DNA of 64,000 bases from Vibrio breoganii (GTDB lineage: Bacteria; Pseudomonadota; Gammaproteobacteria; Enterobacterales; Vibrionaceae). Made by a program: the position numbers and the translations under genes. The stretch is taken from positions 1-64,000 of the forward strand of contig NZ_CP016179.1 in assembly GCF_001677275.1 (NCBI RefSeq), in the 5' to 3' direction. Shown piece after piece: positions 8,348 through 17,903 of this stretch (positions are counted from its first letter, which is position 1; every line of letters begins with the position of its first letter). A model generated the notes under the pieces. The model was given only the letters and a program-made list of their open reading frames with translations, ran no database searches and had not been told where the DNA came from.

Positions 8348-8692
8348 ATGATTCGAATGGATGATTTGTTGGGTGTCCATCCTCAGATGCTTGCAATGCG
8401 AGCGGAGAGAACGGCGGTAATTGCTTCAAATATCGCGAACGTAGATACACCTAACTACAAAGCAAGAGATATAAGTTTTGAGGCAACATTGAGTGGCCTT
8501 AGTAGTTCTGTGCCTGACATAGAGACAGAGATGCAATATCGAATGCCTTTTCAGAAAAGTAGAACAGGCAATACGGTTGAATTGAATGTAGAGCAGGCGA
8601 AGTTTGCTCAGAACACGGCGGAATACCACCAGTCACTTCAGTTTTTGAAGTCAAAGGTGAGTGGTTTGAATACGGCGATAACGGGGCAGTAA
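8348..8692 (+). CDS. flgB: Lateral flagellar proximal rod protein FlgB
   Basis: Rod subunit at the MS-ring end. The 114-aa protein carries the conserved N-terminal rod motif ASNIANVDTPNYKARD and a C-terminal helix. It opens the rightward flgBCDEFGHIJKL operon, divergent from fliM. The 173 bases between flgB and fliM must hold both promoters; I saw no convincing sigma-54 or sigma-28 site there. It overlaps flgC by one base (TAATG). Confidence 0.94.
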   Translation: MIRMDDLLGVHPQMLAMRAERTAVIASNIANVDTPNYKARDISFEATLSGLSSSVPDIETEMQYRMPFQKSRTGNTVELNVEQAKFAQNTAEYHQSLQFLKSKVSGLNTAITGQ

Positions 8693-9111
8693 TGAGTTTA
8701 AATGCAGTTTTTGATGTAGCAGGCTCAGCTATGGCGGCTCAGACCGTAAGGTTGAATGCAGTATCGAGCAACATCGCAAACATGGATTCTGTTGCAGCTA
8801 CGCCGGAGGAGGTTTACAAGCCTCTAAAGCCAGTGTTTGTAGCTGATTACACGAATATGGTTAATGGGACAGAGCAAGCTGCTGTGCCGGTTCGAGTGGC
8901 TGATGTTATCGAGGTTAAGTCGATGGCTGAAGGTCGCTACGAGCCTAATAATCCGCTCTCTAATGAGCAGGGTTATGTGTACTACTCCGGTATCAATGTT
9001 GTGTCGGAGATGGCGGACATGATGAGTGCAACGAAGGGCTTTGAAGCTAATGCATCAGTCATGAGTAATGTTAAGTCAATGCAGCAGTCATTGTTGCGCT
9101 TGTGGGAGTAA
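8692..9111 (+). CDS. flgC: Lateral flagellar proximal rod protein FlgC
   Basis: Rod subunit of 139 aa with N-terminal SSNIANMDSVAATPEEVYK and the C-terminal NVVSEMADMMSATKGFEANASVM signature typical of FlgC. It overlaps flgB by one base and precedes flgD by seven. Confidence 0.95.
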   Translation: MSLNAVFDVAGSAMAAQTVRLNAVSSNIANMDSVAATPEEVYKPLKPVFVADYTNMVNGTEQAAVPVRVADVIEVKSMAEGRYEPNNPLSNEQGYVYYSGINVVSEMADMMSATKGFEANASVMSNVKSMQQSLLRLWE

Positions 9112-9118
9112 CTAAGCA

Positions 9119-9778
9119 GTGATTTCAACTGTTGGTAATTATGCGACTGATGTCAGTCAGCAACAAAGTGGTGTTGTGGCGCAGAACAGCACGGCAAGTG
9201 GCGTTCAGGATATGTTCATGAAGCTGATGGTCGCTTCTATGCAGTATCAAGACCCGTTAGATCCGCAAAGTTCAAGCGAGTGGGTCGCTCAGATGAGCCA
9301 GATGGCGATGATGGAGAGTAATGAGAATCTTGTTCATATCTCTCAGGCTAATCAGGTAATGCTGGATAACCTTCAGGTGTTAAGTACCACGACTTTGGTC
9401 GGTAAGACGGTCGATATTCGCACGGATACCTTTAAACCGGATGGTGAGGGTGTTTACAAGGGTTCTGTTGATCTGCAGGCATCATCTAACACGGTCACCA
9501 TTGAGATTTTAGATGAGACGGGAGAAGTCGTTAAGTCTATTCCGTTGGGTGCTAATGGTGCGGGCAGTGTCGATTTTGAGATTGATGCAGAAGATCTTGA
9601 GCTTGATGGTACGTACACAATCGAAGTTCGCCTTGATGAAGGTCAGAACTATAAGCCAGAAACGTACTTCCAGGGTGAGATTGAGTCAGTAGTGATACCG
9701 GCAGATGGCACTGCTGTGATGGTTGACGTGGCTGGTATTGGCAAGTTGCCATTTTATGAATTACACAAAATTAGTTAA
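9119..9778 (+). CDS. flgD: Hook cap protein FlgD
   Basis: Scaffold protein that caps the growing hook. The 219-aa protein has the FlgD N-terminal signature (MFMKLMVASMQYQDPLDPQSSSEWVAQMSQ, given here as a region near residues 32-61) and a C-terminal FlgD Ig-like/Tudor region. It uses a GTG start at 9119 eight bases after the flgC stop; the ribosome site is weak. Confidence 0.93.
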   Translation: MISTVGNYATDVSQQQSGVVAQNSTASGVQDMFMKLMVASMQYQDPLDPQSSSEWVAQMSQMAMMESNENLVHISQANQVMLDNLQVLSTTTLVGKTVDIRTDTFKPDGEGVYKGSVDLQASSNTVTIEILDETGEVVKSIPLGANGAGSVDFEIDAEDLELDGTYTIEVRLDEGQNYKPETYFQGEIESVVIPADGTAVMVDVAGIGKLPFYELHKIS

Positions 9779-9788
9779 GGGTTGAGTA

Positions 9789-10976
9789 ATGTCTTTTAAT
9801 ATTTCAATGAGTGGCTTAAAGGCCTTTAAGCAAGAGTTGGGTGTGCATGCGAATAATATCGCAAACGCTTCGACGGTGGGATTCAAAGGTGCGCGTGCTG
9901 AGTTTTCTGCTGTGTATAACGGTAAAGAAGGCGGTGGTGTTTCAATTTCTGGTATTACTCAGAATCACGATACGAGTGGCTCAATCTTAGGTACGGGTCG
10001 TAGCTTAGATGTGGCGATCGCAGGTTCGGGTTTCTTTGTTACAAAGGACTCGAATGGCCAACAGCAGTATTCACGCTCCGGCATGTTTGGAATGAATGCA
10101 AATGGCTCGATGGTAGATTCAAACGGTAATCTTCTGCAGGGTTATTCTGTAGATGGCAACGGCAATATCATGCAGGGTACGATCACTGATATTAACGTAT
10201 CAAACAGTGCGCTTAATGCTCGTGCTACAGATAACGTGGATTTCTTGGCTAACTTAGATGCGAATGCTGAAGACATCGACATGGTGGCTACACCATTCGA
10301 CCCAGATGATCCGAAAACGTACACAAACAGCTACACGACTCCAGTATACGATTCGCTTGGTAACGAGCACATCGTCACTCAATACTTTGTTAAGACCGGT
10401 CCGAATACTTACGAGGTGATTGCGCAAACTGATGGTGCGACGATCGGTAATACCACACTCAACTTTGATACTGACGGCAGTCTGCTGGCGGGTGGTAACT
10501 TCAATGCATCTTTCCCTGCACCTGGCGCGGATCCGGTCAGTATTGATTTCAATCTCGATAAGATCACGCAGTTTGGTTCTTCGTTCACTGTTACAGACAA
10601 CAGTGCGAACGGATATACCAGTGGTGAGTTTAACTCTGTGTATATCGAAGAAGATGGTTCGGTCATAGCTACTTACAGCAATGGTCAAACGCAAGTACAA
10701 GGTCAAATCATCCTAGCGAGTTTCCCGTCTAATGCCGGTCTTCAAGCCGTTAGCGGTACATCTTGGCAACAGACATACAGTTCTGGGGCTCCTATCTTTG
10801 GTACTGCGGGCGTAGGTGTGCTGGGTAACTTGGTTGGCGGCGCTGTTGAGTCTTCAAATGTAGATACTACAGAAAGCATGATCGGTCTAATGGAGACGCA
10901 GCAGAACTATCAGGCAAACACTAAGAGTATCCAGGCTCAAAACTCTATTGCTCAAACGCTAATGCAGGTGTTCTAA
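9789..10976 (+). CDS. flgE: Flagellar hook protein FlgE
   Basis: Structural subunit of the lateral hook. The 395-aa length is usual. The N-terminus has the rod/hook motif (HANNIANASTVGFKGARAEF) and the C-terminus has NVDTTESMIGLMETQQNYQAN. The central domain is the variable D2 region. The ATG at 9789 follows a short gap after flgD. Confidence 0.95.
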   Translation: MSFNISMSGLKAFKQELGVHANNIANASTVGFKGARAEFSAVYNGKEGGGVSISGITQNHDTSGSILGTGRSLDVAIAGSGFFVTKDSNGQQQYSRSGMFGMNANGSMVDSNGNLLQGYSVDGNGNIMQGTITDINVSNSALNARATDNVDFLANLDANAEDIDMVATPFDPDDPKTYTNSYTTPVYDSLGNEHIVTQYFVKTGPNTYEVIAQTDGATIGNTTLNFDTDGSLLAGGNFNASFPAPGADPVSIDFNLDKITQFGSSFTVTDNSANGYTSGEFNSVYIEEDGSVIATYSNGQTQVQGQIILASFPSNAGLQAVSGTSWQQTYSSGAPIFGTAGVGVLGNLVGGAVESSNVDTTESMIGLMETQQNYQANTKSIQAQNSIAQTLMQVF

Positions 10977-10978
10977 GA

Positions 10979-11713
10979 GTGGATCCAATCTTCTACAACG
11001 TAGTAAGCGGGGCTGAGCGCACAATGTACGCTCAGCATGCCCGAGCTAACAATATCGCCAATGCTTCGACTGTTGGTTTTAGGGCTCTGATGGAATTCAC
11101 TACACCTCAGACAATTGAAGGTGATGGATTCGAGGGTTCGGCTACAACACGTACTAACTTAGCAATGAATAGCTTTGCGGTTGGCGCCATGATGAAGACG
11201 GATAACCCGTTGAATGTGGCTCTCGATAATCAGGGGTTCATAGCGGTACAAGGTTTGGAAGGGGAGCCAGAGGAATTGTATACCCGAGCGGGGGATATGG
11301 TTCTCAATGATGAGGGTGAGGTGACTATCGGAGGTCGCTCTGTTCTTACTGAGGATGGTCCCTTGGTGTTGCCTCTCTATCAGAGTATCCAAGTTTCAAA
11401 TGATGGTGTTGTGAGTGTCGTTGCGCCTGGTGATGCTGATGGGCAGGAGGTGGCGGCGCTTAAGCTTGTCAATCCGACGAATTCAGAAGTGACTTTGGAT
11501 CGTTCTGGGCTGTTTCGGAGTTTAACGGGCGAACCGTTGGATGCTGCAGATGATGTAACTATGCGCTCTGGTTTTCTTGAGGGATCGAATGTATCGGTCA
11601 TTGAAGAACTAACTGGCATGCTCAAGTTGAGTCGTCAGTTTGAAGTCAACGTGAAAATGATGGTAGCTGCGCAAGATATTGGACGCGCAGGTAATGAAGT
11701 GATGCAGGCTTAA
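10979..11713 (+). CDS. flgF: Proximal rod protein FlgF
   Basis: Rod protein of 244 aa. The N-terminal ARANNIANASTVGFRALMEF and C-terminal SGFLEGSNVSVIEELTGMLKLSRQFE motifs mark a rod protein, and position between flgE and flgG identifies it as FlgF. The start is GTG at 10979, two bases after the flgE stop. Confidence 0.94.
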   Translation: MDPIFYNVVSGAERTMYAQHARANNIANASTVGFRALMEFTTPQTIEGDGFEGSATTRTNLAMNSFAVGAMMKTDNPLNVALDNQGFIAVQGLEGEPEELYTRAGDMVLNDEGEVTIGGRSVLTEDGPLVLPLYQSIQVSNDGVVSVVAPGDADGQEVAALKLVNPTNSEVTLDRSGLFRSLTGEPLDAADDVTMRSGFLEGSNVSVIEELTGMLKLSRQFEVNVKMMVAAQDIGRAGNEVMQA

Positions 11714-11742
11714 CGCCAGATAAATCGGAATACACAAATAAT

Positions 11743-12525
11743 ATGAATACTTCTCTTTGGGTCGCAAAGACTGGCCTAGAAGCACAAAACGTTCAGATGC
11801 AGACGATCAGTAACAATCTTGCGAACGTGAATACGATTGGTTTTAAGCAAGATAGAGTTTCGTTTGAGTCGTTGTTTTACACCATTCGCAAAGAAGCGGG
11901 TGCAGAAACCAATGAGCTGAATCGTCACCCTACCGGGGTGCAGTTGGGTTCTGGGGTCAAGGTCGCTGGTACATCTAAGGTGTTTACTCAGGGCGCGATG
12001 ATTCAAACGAATCAAGAGTTGGACATTGCTGTAGAAGGTGATGGCTTTATTGAGATTGAGGTGGGTGATGACACTTACTTTACTCGTAATGGGCAGCTTC
12101 ACGTCAACTCTGAAGGTCAGATTGTCAATTCATCTGGCTATCCACTAGCGGCGAATATCTTTGTTCCTGAGGATGCGGTTGGTCTGAATATTTCTGAGGA
12201 CGGTGTCGTTTCTGCGAATATTCCTGGTGAGGCTGAGCCTGATGAATTAGGTCAGATCACAATCGCACGTTTTATGAATCCTCAAGGTTTGTCTGCTATT
12301 GGCGGTAACTTGTATCGCGAAACAGCGGCAAGTGGTGAGCCAAACATTGTTGACCCTGGCACTGAGGGTGCTGGTTTTATCAAGCAGGGCATGCTTGAGG
12401 GCAGTAACGTAGATGTTGTTGACGGTATGGTTCAGATCATAGCTACAAGTCGCGGTTACGAGACAGGCGTAAAAGCTATCTCGGCAATCGATGGAATGCT
12501 TCAGTTCATCACAAGTCGCACTTAG
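11743..12525 (+). CDS. flgG: Distal rod protein FlgG
   Basis: Distal rod subunit of exactly 260 aa, the usual FlgG length. Motifs are ISNNLANVNTIGFKQDRVSF at the N-terminus and QGMLEGSNVDVVDGMVQIIATSRGYE at the C-terminus. It lies 29 bases downstream of flgF. Confidence 0.96.
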   Translation: MNTSLWVAKTGLEAQNVQMQTISNNLANVNTIGFKQDRVSFESLFYTIRKEAGAETNELNRHPTGVQLGSGVKVAGTSKVFTQGAMIQTNQELDIAVEGDGFIEIEVGDDTYFTRNGQLHVNSEGQIVNSSGYPLAANIFVPEDAVGLNISEDGVVSANIPGEAEPDELGQITIARFMNPQGLSAIGGNLYRETAASGEPNIVDPGTEGAGFIKQGMLEGSNVDVVDGMVQIIATSRGYETGVKAISAIDGMLQFITSRT

Positions 12526-12540
12526 TAGTAGAGGTTAAAC

Positions 12541-13206
12541 ATGAAGAAGCTGTTGCTCATACCTATTTTGTTGCTTCAAGGGTGCGTCACGATTCAAGAA
12601 GTCACAAAGACTGTTGAGCCAGATAGTCCTAATTACGCGCCACCAGCTATCAATTACATGATGGAGAGGCAAAGTTCGGGGAGTTTGTATTCTGGCCGTG
12701 GAGGTTTGTCGCTGTATCAAGACAGAAGGGCGTACCGAGTAGGTGATGTTTTGACTGTGAATCTTGAAGAGAAGACTCGTTCGGGAAAAACAGCATCAGC
12801 TTCTTTTGCAAAGAAATCCAGTGCAGCGTTAAGCGCGCCAAGCGTGGGTACTTATACGCTTGACGATTTGGCTGCTGCGATTGATGGCTCGCGTGCATTT
12901 GATGGTTCGGCCTCGGCCTCGCAAAACAACTCATTGACGGGTGCTATTACTGTGATGGTTCATGAAGTAATGCCTAATGGTGTACTGAGAATTAGCGGTG
13001 AGAAGTGGTTGAGCTTAAATCAGGGCGATGAGTACATCAGATTGACCGGTTTAGTGCGAGTCGATGATATTAATGCCGACAACACGCTGAGTTCAGAGCG
13101 TATCGCTGATGCGCGAATTACGTACTCGGGTGAAGGGTCTTTGGCAAATGCGAATGAGCCGGGTTGGTTCATGAAAATACTTAACTCTAAGTGGATGCCT
13201 TTTTAA
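12541..13206 (+). CDS. flgH: L-ring lipoprotein FlgH
   Basis: Outer-membrane L-ring subunit. The 221-aa protein has a lipoprotein signal (KKLLLIPILLLQGC), with the Cys as lipidation site. The body has FlgH features: GSLYSGRGGLSLYQDRRAYRVGD, LTVNLEEKTRSGK and ISGEKWLSLNQGDEYIRLTGLVR. Its stop directly abuts the flgI start. Confidence 0.95.
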   Translation: MKKLLLIPILLLQGCVTIQEVTKTVEPDSPNYAPPAINYMMERQSSGSLYSGRGGLSLYQDRRAYRVGDVLTVNLEEKTRSGKTASASFAKKSSAALSAPSVGTYTLDDLAAAIDGSRAFDGSASASQNNSLTGAITVMVHEVMPNGVLRISGEKWLSLNQGDEYIRLTGLVRVDDINADNTLSSERIADARITYSGEGSLANANEPGWFMKILNSKWMPF

Positions 13207-14340
13207 ATGAGAAGAAGAAAAAAGCCGGGTGCATTTACAAACAGACTCTTGGTGCTTTTTGCGGTAGTTGCGTTATTTACTGCACTTACAAACACAGCGA
13301 ATGCTGAGAGTAGGGTTGGAGATATAACCTCTGTCTATGGGGATCGAGATAATCAGCTAGTTGGTTATGGCGTTGTTGTGGGTCTTGATGGTACTGGCGA
13401 TAAGTCATCACCTTTTACTCAGCAATCTGTTGTAAACATGCTGAAGAATTTTGATGTGCAGCTTGGATCGCGAGCGAACCCGAGATTGCGCAATGTTGCG
13501 TCGGTGATGGTAACTGCAAATCTAGGTGCCCATTCGGTGCCAGGTCAAACTCTGGATGTCACTGTGAGTTCAGTTGGTGATGCAAGGTCGTTGCAAGGTG
13601 GTACGTTGCTGATTACTGAGCTTAAGGGTTTGGATGGTCATGTTTATGGTATTGCTCAAGGTAACTTGGTTGTCGGCGGTTATACAGCGTCGGGGGCTGA
13701 TGGAAGTAGCATTACTCACAATATCCCAACGGTGGGTCGAGTGCCGAATGGCGCAACGGTTGAGCGTTCTATGCCTGAGTCTCCAAACCAGAAGACGATC
13801 ACTTTGTCTCTTACGAGACCTCACTATCAAACATCGGTAAATATTGCGAACAGAATCAACGAGCAATTTGGCGGTGAGATAGCAAGAGCAGTGAATAAGG
13901 GTGTTGTTGAGGTCGATGCGCCTTTAACTCCGAATACTCGTGTTTCTTTTTTGTCGCTAATTAATGAATTGGTGGTCAAGCGTGGCGTAGATGGTCCACA
14001 GGTAGTTTATAACTCGCGTACTGGCACTGTTGTTGTGGGTCAGAACGTAACAGTAAGTCGAGCAGCCGTATCGCAAGGTGGTTTGACAGTAACGATTAGT
14101 GAAGACCCATTCGTTTCACAACCGGCAGTGCTGAGCAAGGGTGAGACAGTGATGGGTACTATTAGTTCGGTTTCTGTCCAAGAATACGACTCAGGCATGA
14201 TGGTGATCCCAGAAGGCGCAAGTCTTCAAGATTTAGTGGATACAGTTAATGCAATGGGCGCGACACCAGCTGTACTTGTGCAGATACTACAGGCACTTGA
14301 TCGTGTTGGAGCGTTGAACGGGGAATTGATCATCATATGA
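13207..14340 (+). CDS. flgI: P-ring protein FlgI
   Basis: Periplasmic P-ring subunit of 377 aa. It has a signal peptide (hydrophobic stretch near residues 13-31, ANA-like cleavage). Family motifs include NQLVGYGVVVGLDGTGDK and a C-terminal ATPAVLVQILQALDRVGALNGELIII. It overlaps flgJ by four bases (ATGA). Confidence 0.96.
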   Translation: MRRRKKPGAFTNRLLVLFAVVALFTALTNTANAESRVGDITSVYGDRDNQLVGYGVVVGLDGTGDKSSPFTQQSVVNMLKNFDVQLGSRANPRLRNVASVMVTANLGAHSVPGQTLDVTVSSVGDARSLQGGTLLITELKGLDGHVYGIAQGNLVVGGYTASGADGSSITHNIPTVGRVPNGATVERSMPESPNQKTITLSLTRPHYQTSVNIANRINEQFGGEIARAVNKGVVEVDAPLTPNTRVSFLSLINELVVKRGVDGPQVVYNSRTGTVVVGQNVTVSRAAVSQGGLTVTISEDPFVSQPAVLSKGETVMGTISSVSVQEYDSGMMVIPEGASLQDLVDTVNAMGATPAVLVQILQALDRVGALNGELIII

Positions 14341-14801
14341 TTTCTCCAATCGCGTCTGTGGTTATAGACACGTTGAATGGTGAGAGTGTTGGCCATGCTG
14401 AGGTTATCACTCCAAATGCGAAAGCAACATTGGCTAGTCCGCAGTTTGTTTCATTTGAAGAAGCGTTGCAGCTGTCGAATCAAGAGCGAGCGGGTCGTTC
14501 TGGTTCGGTGCTGGATAATACTGAATTGCGTAGTTTGCAGGGGCGGGGCGACAGTCCGGCGAAAATTGCTAGGGTGGCAGTGGAGTTGGAGACTGTTTAT
14601 ATGCAGATGGTATTTAAAACTATGCGAGATAGCGCGAAGGCGTTTGAAGATAAGGATAGTCCTTTGAGTTCCGCTAATGACGGTATGTTTAAGGATGTGT
14701 TGGACCAGCAGATGGTATCAAACATGAATAGAAATGGTGGAAGTGTAGGTTTAGCTGAGAGCTTGTACGTCCAGATGTCACGAAATTTTGGGAATAAATA
14801 A
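14337..14801 (+). CDS. flgJ: Rod assembly protein FlgJ, short form
   Basis: Rod-capping protein. The 154-aa protein has only the rod-binding domain (VAVELETVYMQMVFKTMRDS, LDQQMVSNM...SVGLAESLYVQMS). The C-terminal muramidase domain found in polar Vibrio and enteric FlgJ is absent, so another enzyme must open the peptidoglycan for this flagellum. It overlaps flgI by four bases and flgK by one. Confidence 0.9.
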   Translation: MISPIASVVIDTLNGESVGHAEVITPNAKATLASPQFVSFEEALQLSNQERAGRSGSVLDNTELRSLQGRGDSPAKIARVAVELETVYMQMVFKTMRDSAKAFEDKDSPLSSANDGMFKDVLDQQMVSNMNRNGGSVGLAESLYVQMSRNFGNK

Positions 14802-16168
14802 TGTCGAACATTTTTAATATTGGTCTGTCGGGTATGCGGGCTGCCAGTATCGGTTTGGGTGTGACTGCTCAGAATACTGCAAACATCAACACAGATGGGT
14901 ACACGCGTCGTCAGGCAGTTTTTAGTTCTGTAAATGGTGGCGTTGGTGTTGGTGGTGTTCAAATTGGTGGTGGTGTTAACGTTGATAGTATTCGCCGTGT
15001 AGCGGATGAATCAGCAAACGCAGTTATGCGTGATGCTATTACTACATTTGGCTACAGCAGTGCTTATCTCGGAAAAATGTCTTCATTAGAGAAGTTGCTT
15101 AATGCTGATGGTCTTAATTTGGATGAAAATCTAACGAGTTTATTTACCTCTTTGTCACAGGCCTCTGTCGATCCAGCAAGTGGTTCATATCGACAGCAAG
15201 TGCTTCAAAGTGCGGATTTGCTTGCTACAACGGTTTCATCTGGTTATTCAAGACTGACAAGTCAGATTGATGGTTTGATTCGTGACTATGATTCGGTTCT
15301 AGAGTCAGCCAACGCAAACTTATCAAAAGTAGCGGAACTCAATAAAGCTATTCGTGATGCTGGCTCATTGGGGCATGACATTAGTGGTTTGCAGGATTCA
15401 ATGGATTCTGTGATTGCTGAGTTATCAGGCACGCTTGATGTCAAAATGATGCGCATGGGAGATGGCACGATTGAGTTGTCACTCGCGTCTGGTCAGCCTT
15501 TGGTGATTAATGATAAACACTCCGTCCTAAGTCGTGATGTTTCTGGTGGCGGTCATTTTGCTACAGATCTTGTGGTGGACTTTCCAGGTGCGACTTTCAA
15601 AAGTACAGGCTCTATCGGTGGTGAGTTGGGAGCATTCTCGGATGTGTTGGCTGACCAATACTTACCGCTTAAAGACTTCTACAACGAATTTGCTAAAGCG
15701 ATGGCTGATGAATTCAATGCTGTCCTTGCGTCTGGTACCGACCTAAATGGTGCGGCAGGTGCGGCGTTATTCGAGTATAACCCGCTAGATCCGGCTGTGA
15801 GTTTAAAGATCACAGATATTAGCATTCAAGAGCTGGCGTTCTCTACGGACGGTACGATTGGTAATGCCGATAACATTAAAAACCTGACTGACATTGCCAA
15901 TAAAGCATTGCTGGGAACAATGACGCTTTCAGATGCTTATGTAGGTGAGGCGACTCGTGTTGGTGCTGATACTTCAAAATACATCTCTCTGTCGGAATCA
16001 AATCGCCTTCAATTGTTATCTGCGATGACAGCAAGGGATGCTGTCTCTGGTGTGTCTTCTGATGAAGAAGCGGCGAATTTAATGATGTATCAAAATGCCT
16101 ATAACGCAAATCTAAAAGTGCTTTCTACAGCTCATACGATGCTAGAAAGTGTCTTGGCTTCATTCTAA
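14801..16168 (+). CDS. flgK: Hook-filament junction protein FlgK (HAP1)
   Basis: First hook-filament junction protein. The 455-aa protein starts with the FlgK signature (GLSGMRAASIGLGVTAQNTANINTDGYTRRQ) and ends with DEEAANLMMYQNAYNANLKVL. It is shorter than enteric FlgK but within the range for lateral systems. Translation is probably coupled to flgJ through TAATG. Confidence 0.95.
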   Translation: MSNIFNIGLSGMRAASIGLGVTAQNTANINTDGYTRRQAVFSSVNGGVGVGGVQIGGGVNVDSIRRVADESANAVMRDAITTFGYSSAYLGKMSSLEKLLNADGLNLDENLTSLFTSLSQASVDPASGSYRQQVLQSADLLATTVSSGYSRLTSQIDGLIRDYDSVLESANANLSKVAELNKAIRDAGSLGHDISGLQDSMDSVIAELSGTLDVKMMRMGDGTIELSLASGQPLVINDKHSVLSRDVSGGGHFATDLVVDFPGATFKSTGSIGGELGAFSDVLADQYLPLKDFYNEFAKAMADEFNAVLASGTDLNGAAGAALFEYNPLDPAVSLKITDISIQELAFSTDGTIGNADNIKNLTDIANKALLGTMTLSDAYVGEATRVGADTSKYISLSESNRLQLLSAMTARDAVSGVSSDEEAANLMMYQNAYNANLKVLSTAHTMLESVLASF

Positions 16169-16179
16169 GGAGATAGTTC

Positions 16180-17064
16180 ATGAGAGTAACAGACAGCCAG
16201 TTTATGTATACAACGCAACATGCCTTGATGAGACAGAATATTAAACTGAATCAAGTGTACGAACAGATCACAACTGGCAAGCGAATCAATCACATTTCTG
16301 ATGATAGTGTGGGCTGGAATCAGATTCAGCGTCTCAATCGTTCCTTGGCGATGAATGAAGCTTACAAAACGACTATTGGCCGTGTTGAAACGGAATACAT
16401 GCGCTACGAAACAGTTGTTAAGCAACAAGAAGAGATCGCACAGCAAATCAATGAGTTGATCATTCAGGGGCGCAACGGTGCGCTGGATGCAGAGTCGCGT
16501 GAAGGTTTGGTGATCGAACTTGAGGGGCTTAAAGAAGAGATGATTTCTCTTTTGAATACTCAAGTAGATGGTCGTTACATTTTTAGTGGCACAGATGAGG
16601 GTTCAGCTGCGATATCCGATGTACCTCCATACAACCTGTTGGGCAATGACGACAGACGTCAAGTTCAAGTGTCAGAAACGAAGATAATTAATGGCAACTT
16701 TGTTGCGAGTGAAGTCTTGGGTACTAGTGACATTCTAAATCAGTTAGATGCAGTAATTGGTGAGTTTAAGAACCCAACAGCAGATTTTGAGCAGATCACT
16801 GGTGATGGTTTGGATGCGGCGATTGATTTTCATCACTCGGTCCTATCAACCCTTACGAAGATTGGTGCGACCGGAAATACGCTAGATCGCCTTCTTGAAG
16901 CTAGTGAGGATATGGGTGTATTTACGGAGAATATGCGTGATGGCCTGGAATCGTTAAATATGGCGGATGCTGCAACCCGTCTTAATCAGACTGAGTTGAT
17001 GTTGCAAGCTACGCAGGCAACATACATGAAGTTGGTGTCCAACTCGCTCTTTAATTACATCTGA
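16180..17064 (+). CDS. flgL: Hook-filament junction protein FlgL (HAP3)
   Basis: Second junction protein, of 294 aa and flagellin-like at both ends (ITTGKRINHISDDSVGWNQIQRLNR region near residues 31-55; C-terminal LNQTELMLQATQATYMKLVSNSLFNYI region). AAGGAG precedes the ATG. It is the last flg gene of the operon before the motY-like gene. Confidence 0.94.
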   Translation: MRVTDSQFMYTTQHALMRQNIKLNQVYEQITTGKRINHISDDSVGWNQIQRLNRSLAMNEAYKTTIGRVETEYMRYETVVKQQEEIAQQINELIIQGRNGALDAESREGLVIELEGLKEEMISLLNTQVDGRYIFSGTDEGSAAISDVPPYNLLGNDDRRQVQVSETKIINGNFVASEVLGTSDILNQLDAVIGEFKNPTADFEQITGDGLDAAIDFHHSVLSTLTKIGATGNTLDRLLEASEDMGVFTENMRDGLESLNMADAATRLNQTELMLQATQATYMKLVSNSLFNYI

Positions 17065-17076
17065 TAAGGCTTGTTG

Positions 17077-17895
17077 ATGAAGAAGTATCTATCGCTATTC
17101 TGCTTGGTAAGTTCGCCTGTAATTGCGGCCGATCTTGATCAGGTGGAGTGGGGCTACGAAGAGCGCCCGTATTTTTGCTCTCTGTCAGCAGAGTTACCTT
17201 ACAAGAGTATTCAGGCAGAGCTGATAGCAATGCCTGAGCAGCCGATTACTTTGAGAGTTAATACGCAAGGGGCGTATCGCTTTGGGGGAGGGGCGAGAGT
17301 GTTGGTGGAACCGGTCGAATGGAGTTATGGGCAAAGTGAGGTTTTACATGACTTTGCTTTGGACTATCAAGCCAGAAATCGACTTGAATCAACTGATTCT
17401 GTCAAAGACGCGCTTCATATGATGTCGTTGGGCAGTCAGTTGGTTGTCGTAGGTCCAGATAGAAAAGATGCGTTTGTACCGGTCGGATTTTCCGAAAAAT
17501 CGAAGTCTTTTGAGCAGTGTTACACAAAATTGCCACAAATTTCCTTCACTACTGGCCGAGATGCGGAAGTATATTTCGCAAGTGGAGCGGAAGCCGTAAC
17601 TTCCCCGCGTGATATTGAGTTGCTAGAAAATATAGCGCACTTGATTGAGTACGATGGCGGTGTCGTTAAGGTGTTGATCGATGGGTTTACGGACTCGTCG
17701 GGCGATCATATTGAAAATTTGGAGCTGTCTCGTAAAAGGGCAGAGCATATTGCAGTCTTCCTTGCTGATCGTGGTGTGGCAATAGATAGTATCGAAATCC
17801 GATCTCACGGTTCACGAAAATTACGTTACAACGAGAAAACTCGTAATGGTCGAGCAAAAAACCGCAGGGTTCAAATACGTTTAATCAAAGGCTAA
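17077..17895 (+). CDS. motY: MotY-like T-ring protein, OmpA family
   Basis: Periplasmic motor accessory protein of 272 aa. It has a signal peptide (KKYLSLFCLVSSPVIAA), a MotY-type N-terminal domain of about 130 residues, and a C-terminal OmpA-like peptidoglycan-binding domain (LIDGFTDSSGD, NLELSRKRAEHIAVFLADRG, NGRAKNRRVQIRL). In Vibrio lateral clusters motY lies near fliEFG, as here. The ATG at 17077 is preferred to the upstream TTG because AAGG is well spaced from it. Confidence 0.85.
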   Translation: MKKYLSLFCLVSSPVIAADLDQVEWGYEERPYFCSLSAELPYKSIQAELIAMPEQPITLRVNTQGAYRFGGGARVLVEPVEWSYGQSEVLHDFALDYQARNRLESTDSVKDALHMMSLGSQLVVVGPDRKDAFVPVGFSEKSKSFEQCYTKLPQISFTTGRDAEVYFASGAEAVTSPRDIELLENIAHLIEYDGGVVKVLIDGFTDSSGDHIENLELSRKRAEHIAVFLADRGVAIDSIEIRSHGSRKLRYNEKTRNGRAKNRRVQIRLIKG

Positions 17896-17903
17896 TTGTA
17901 GAA

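Noticed and set aside
10254..10706. Long open frame opposite flgE on the minus strand
   Set aside because: It is a shadow of flgE with Arg/Ile-rich, unnatural composition and no ribosome site.
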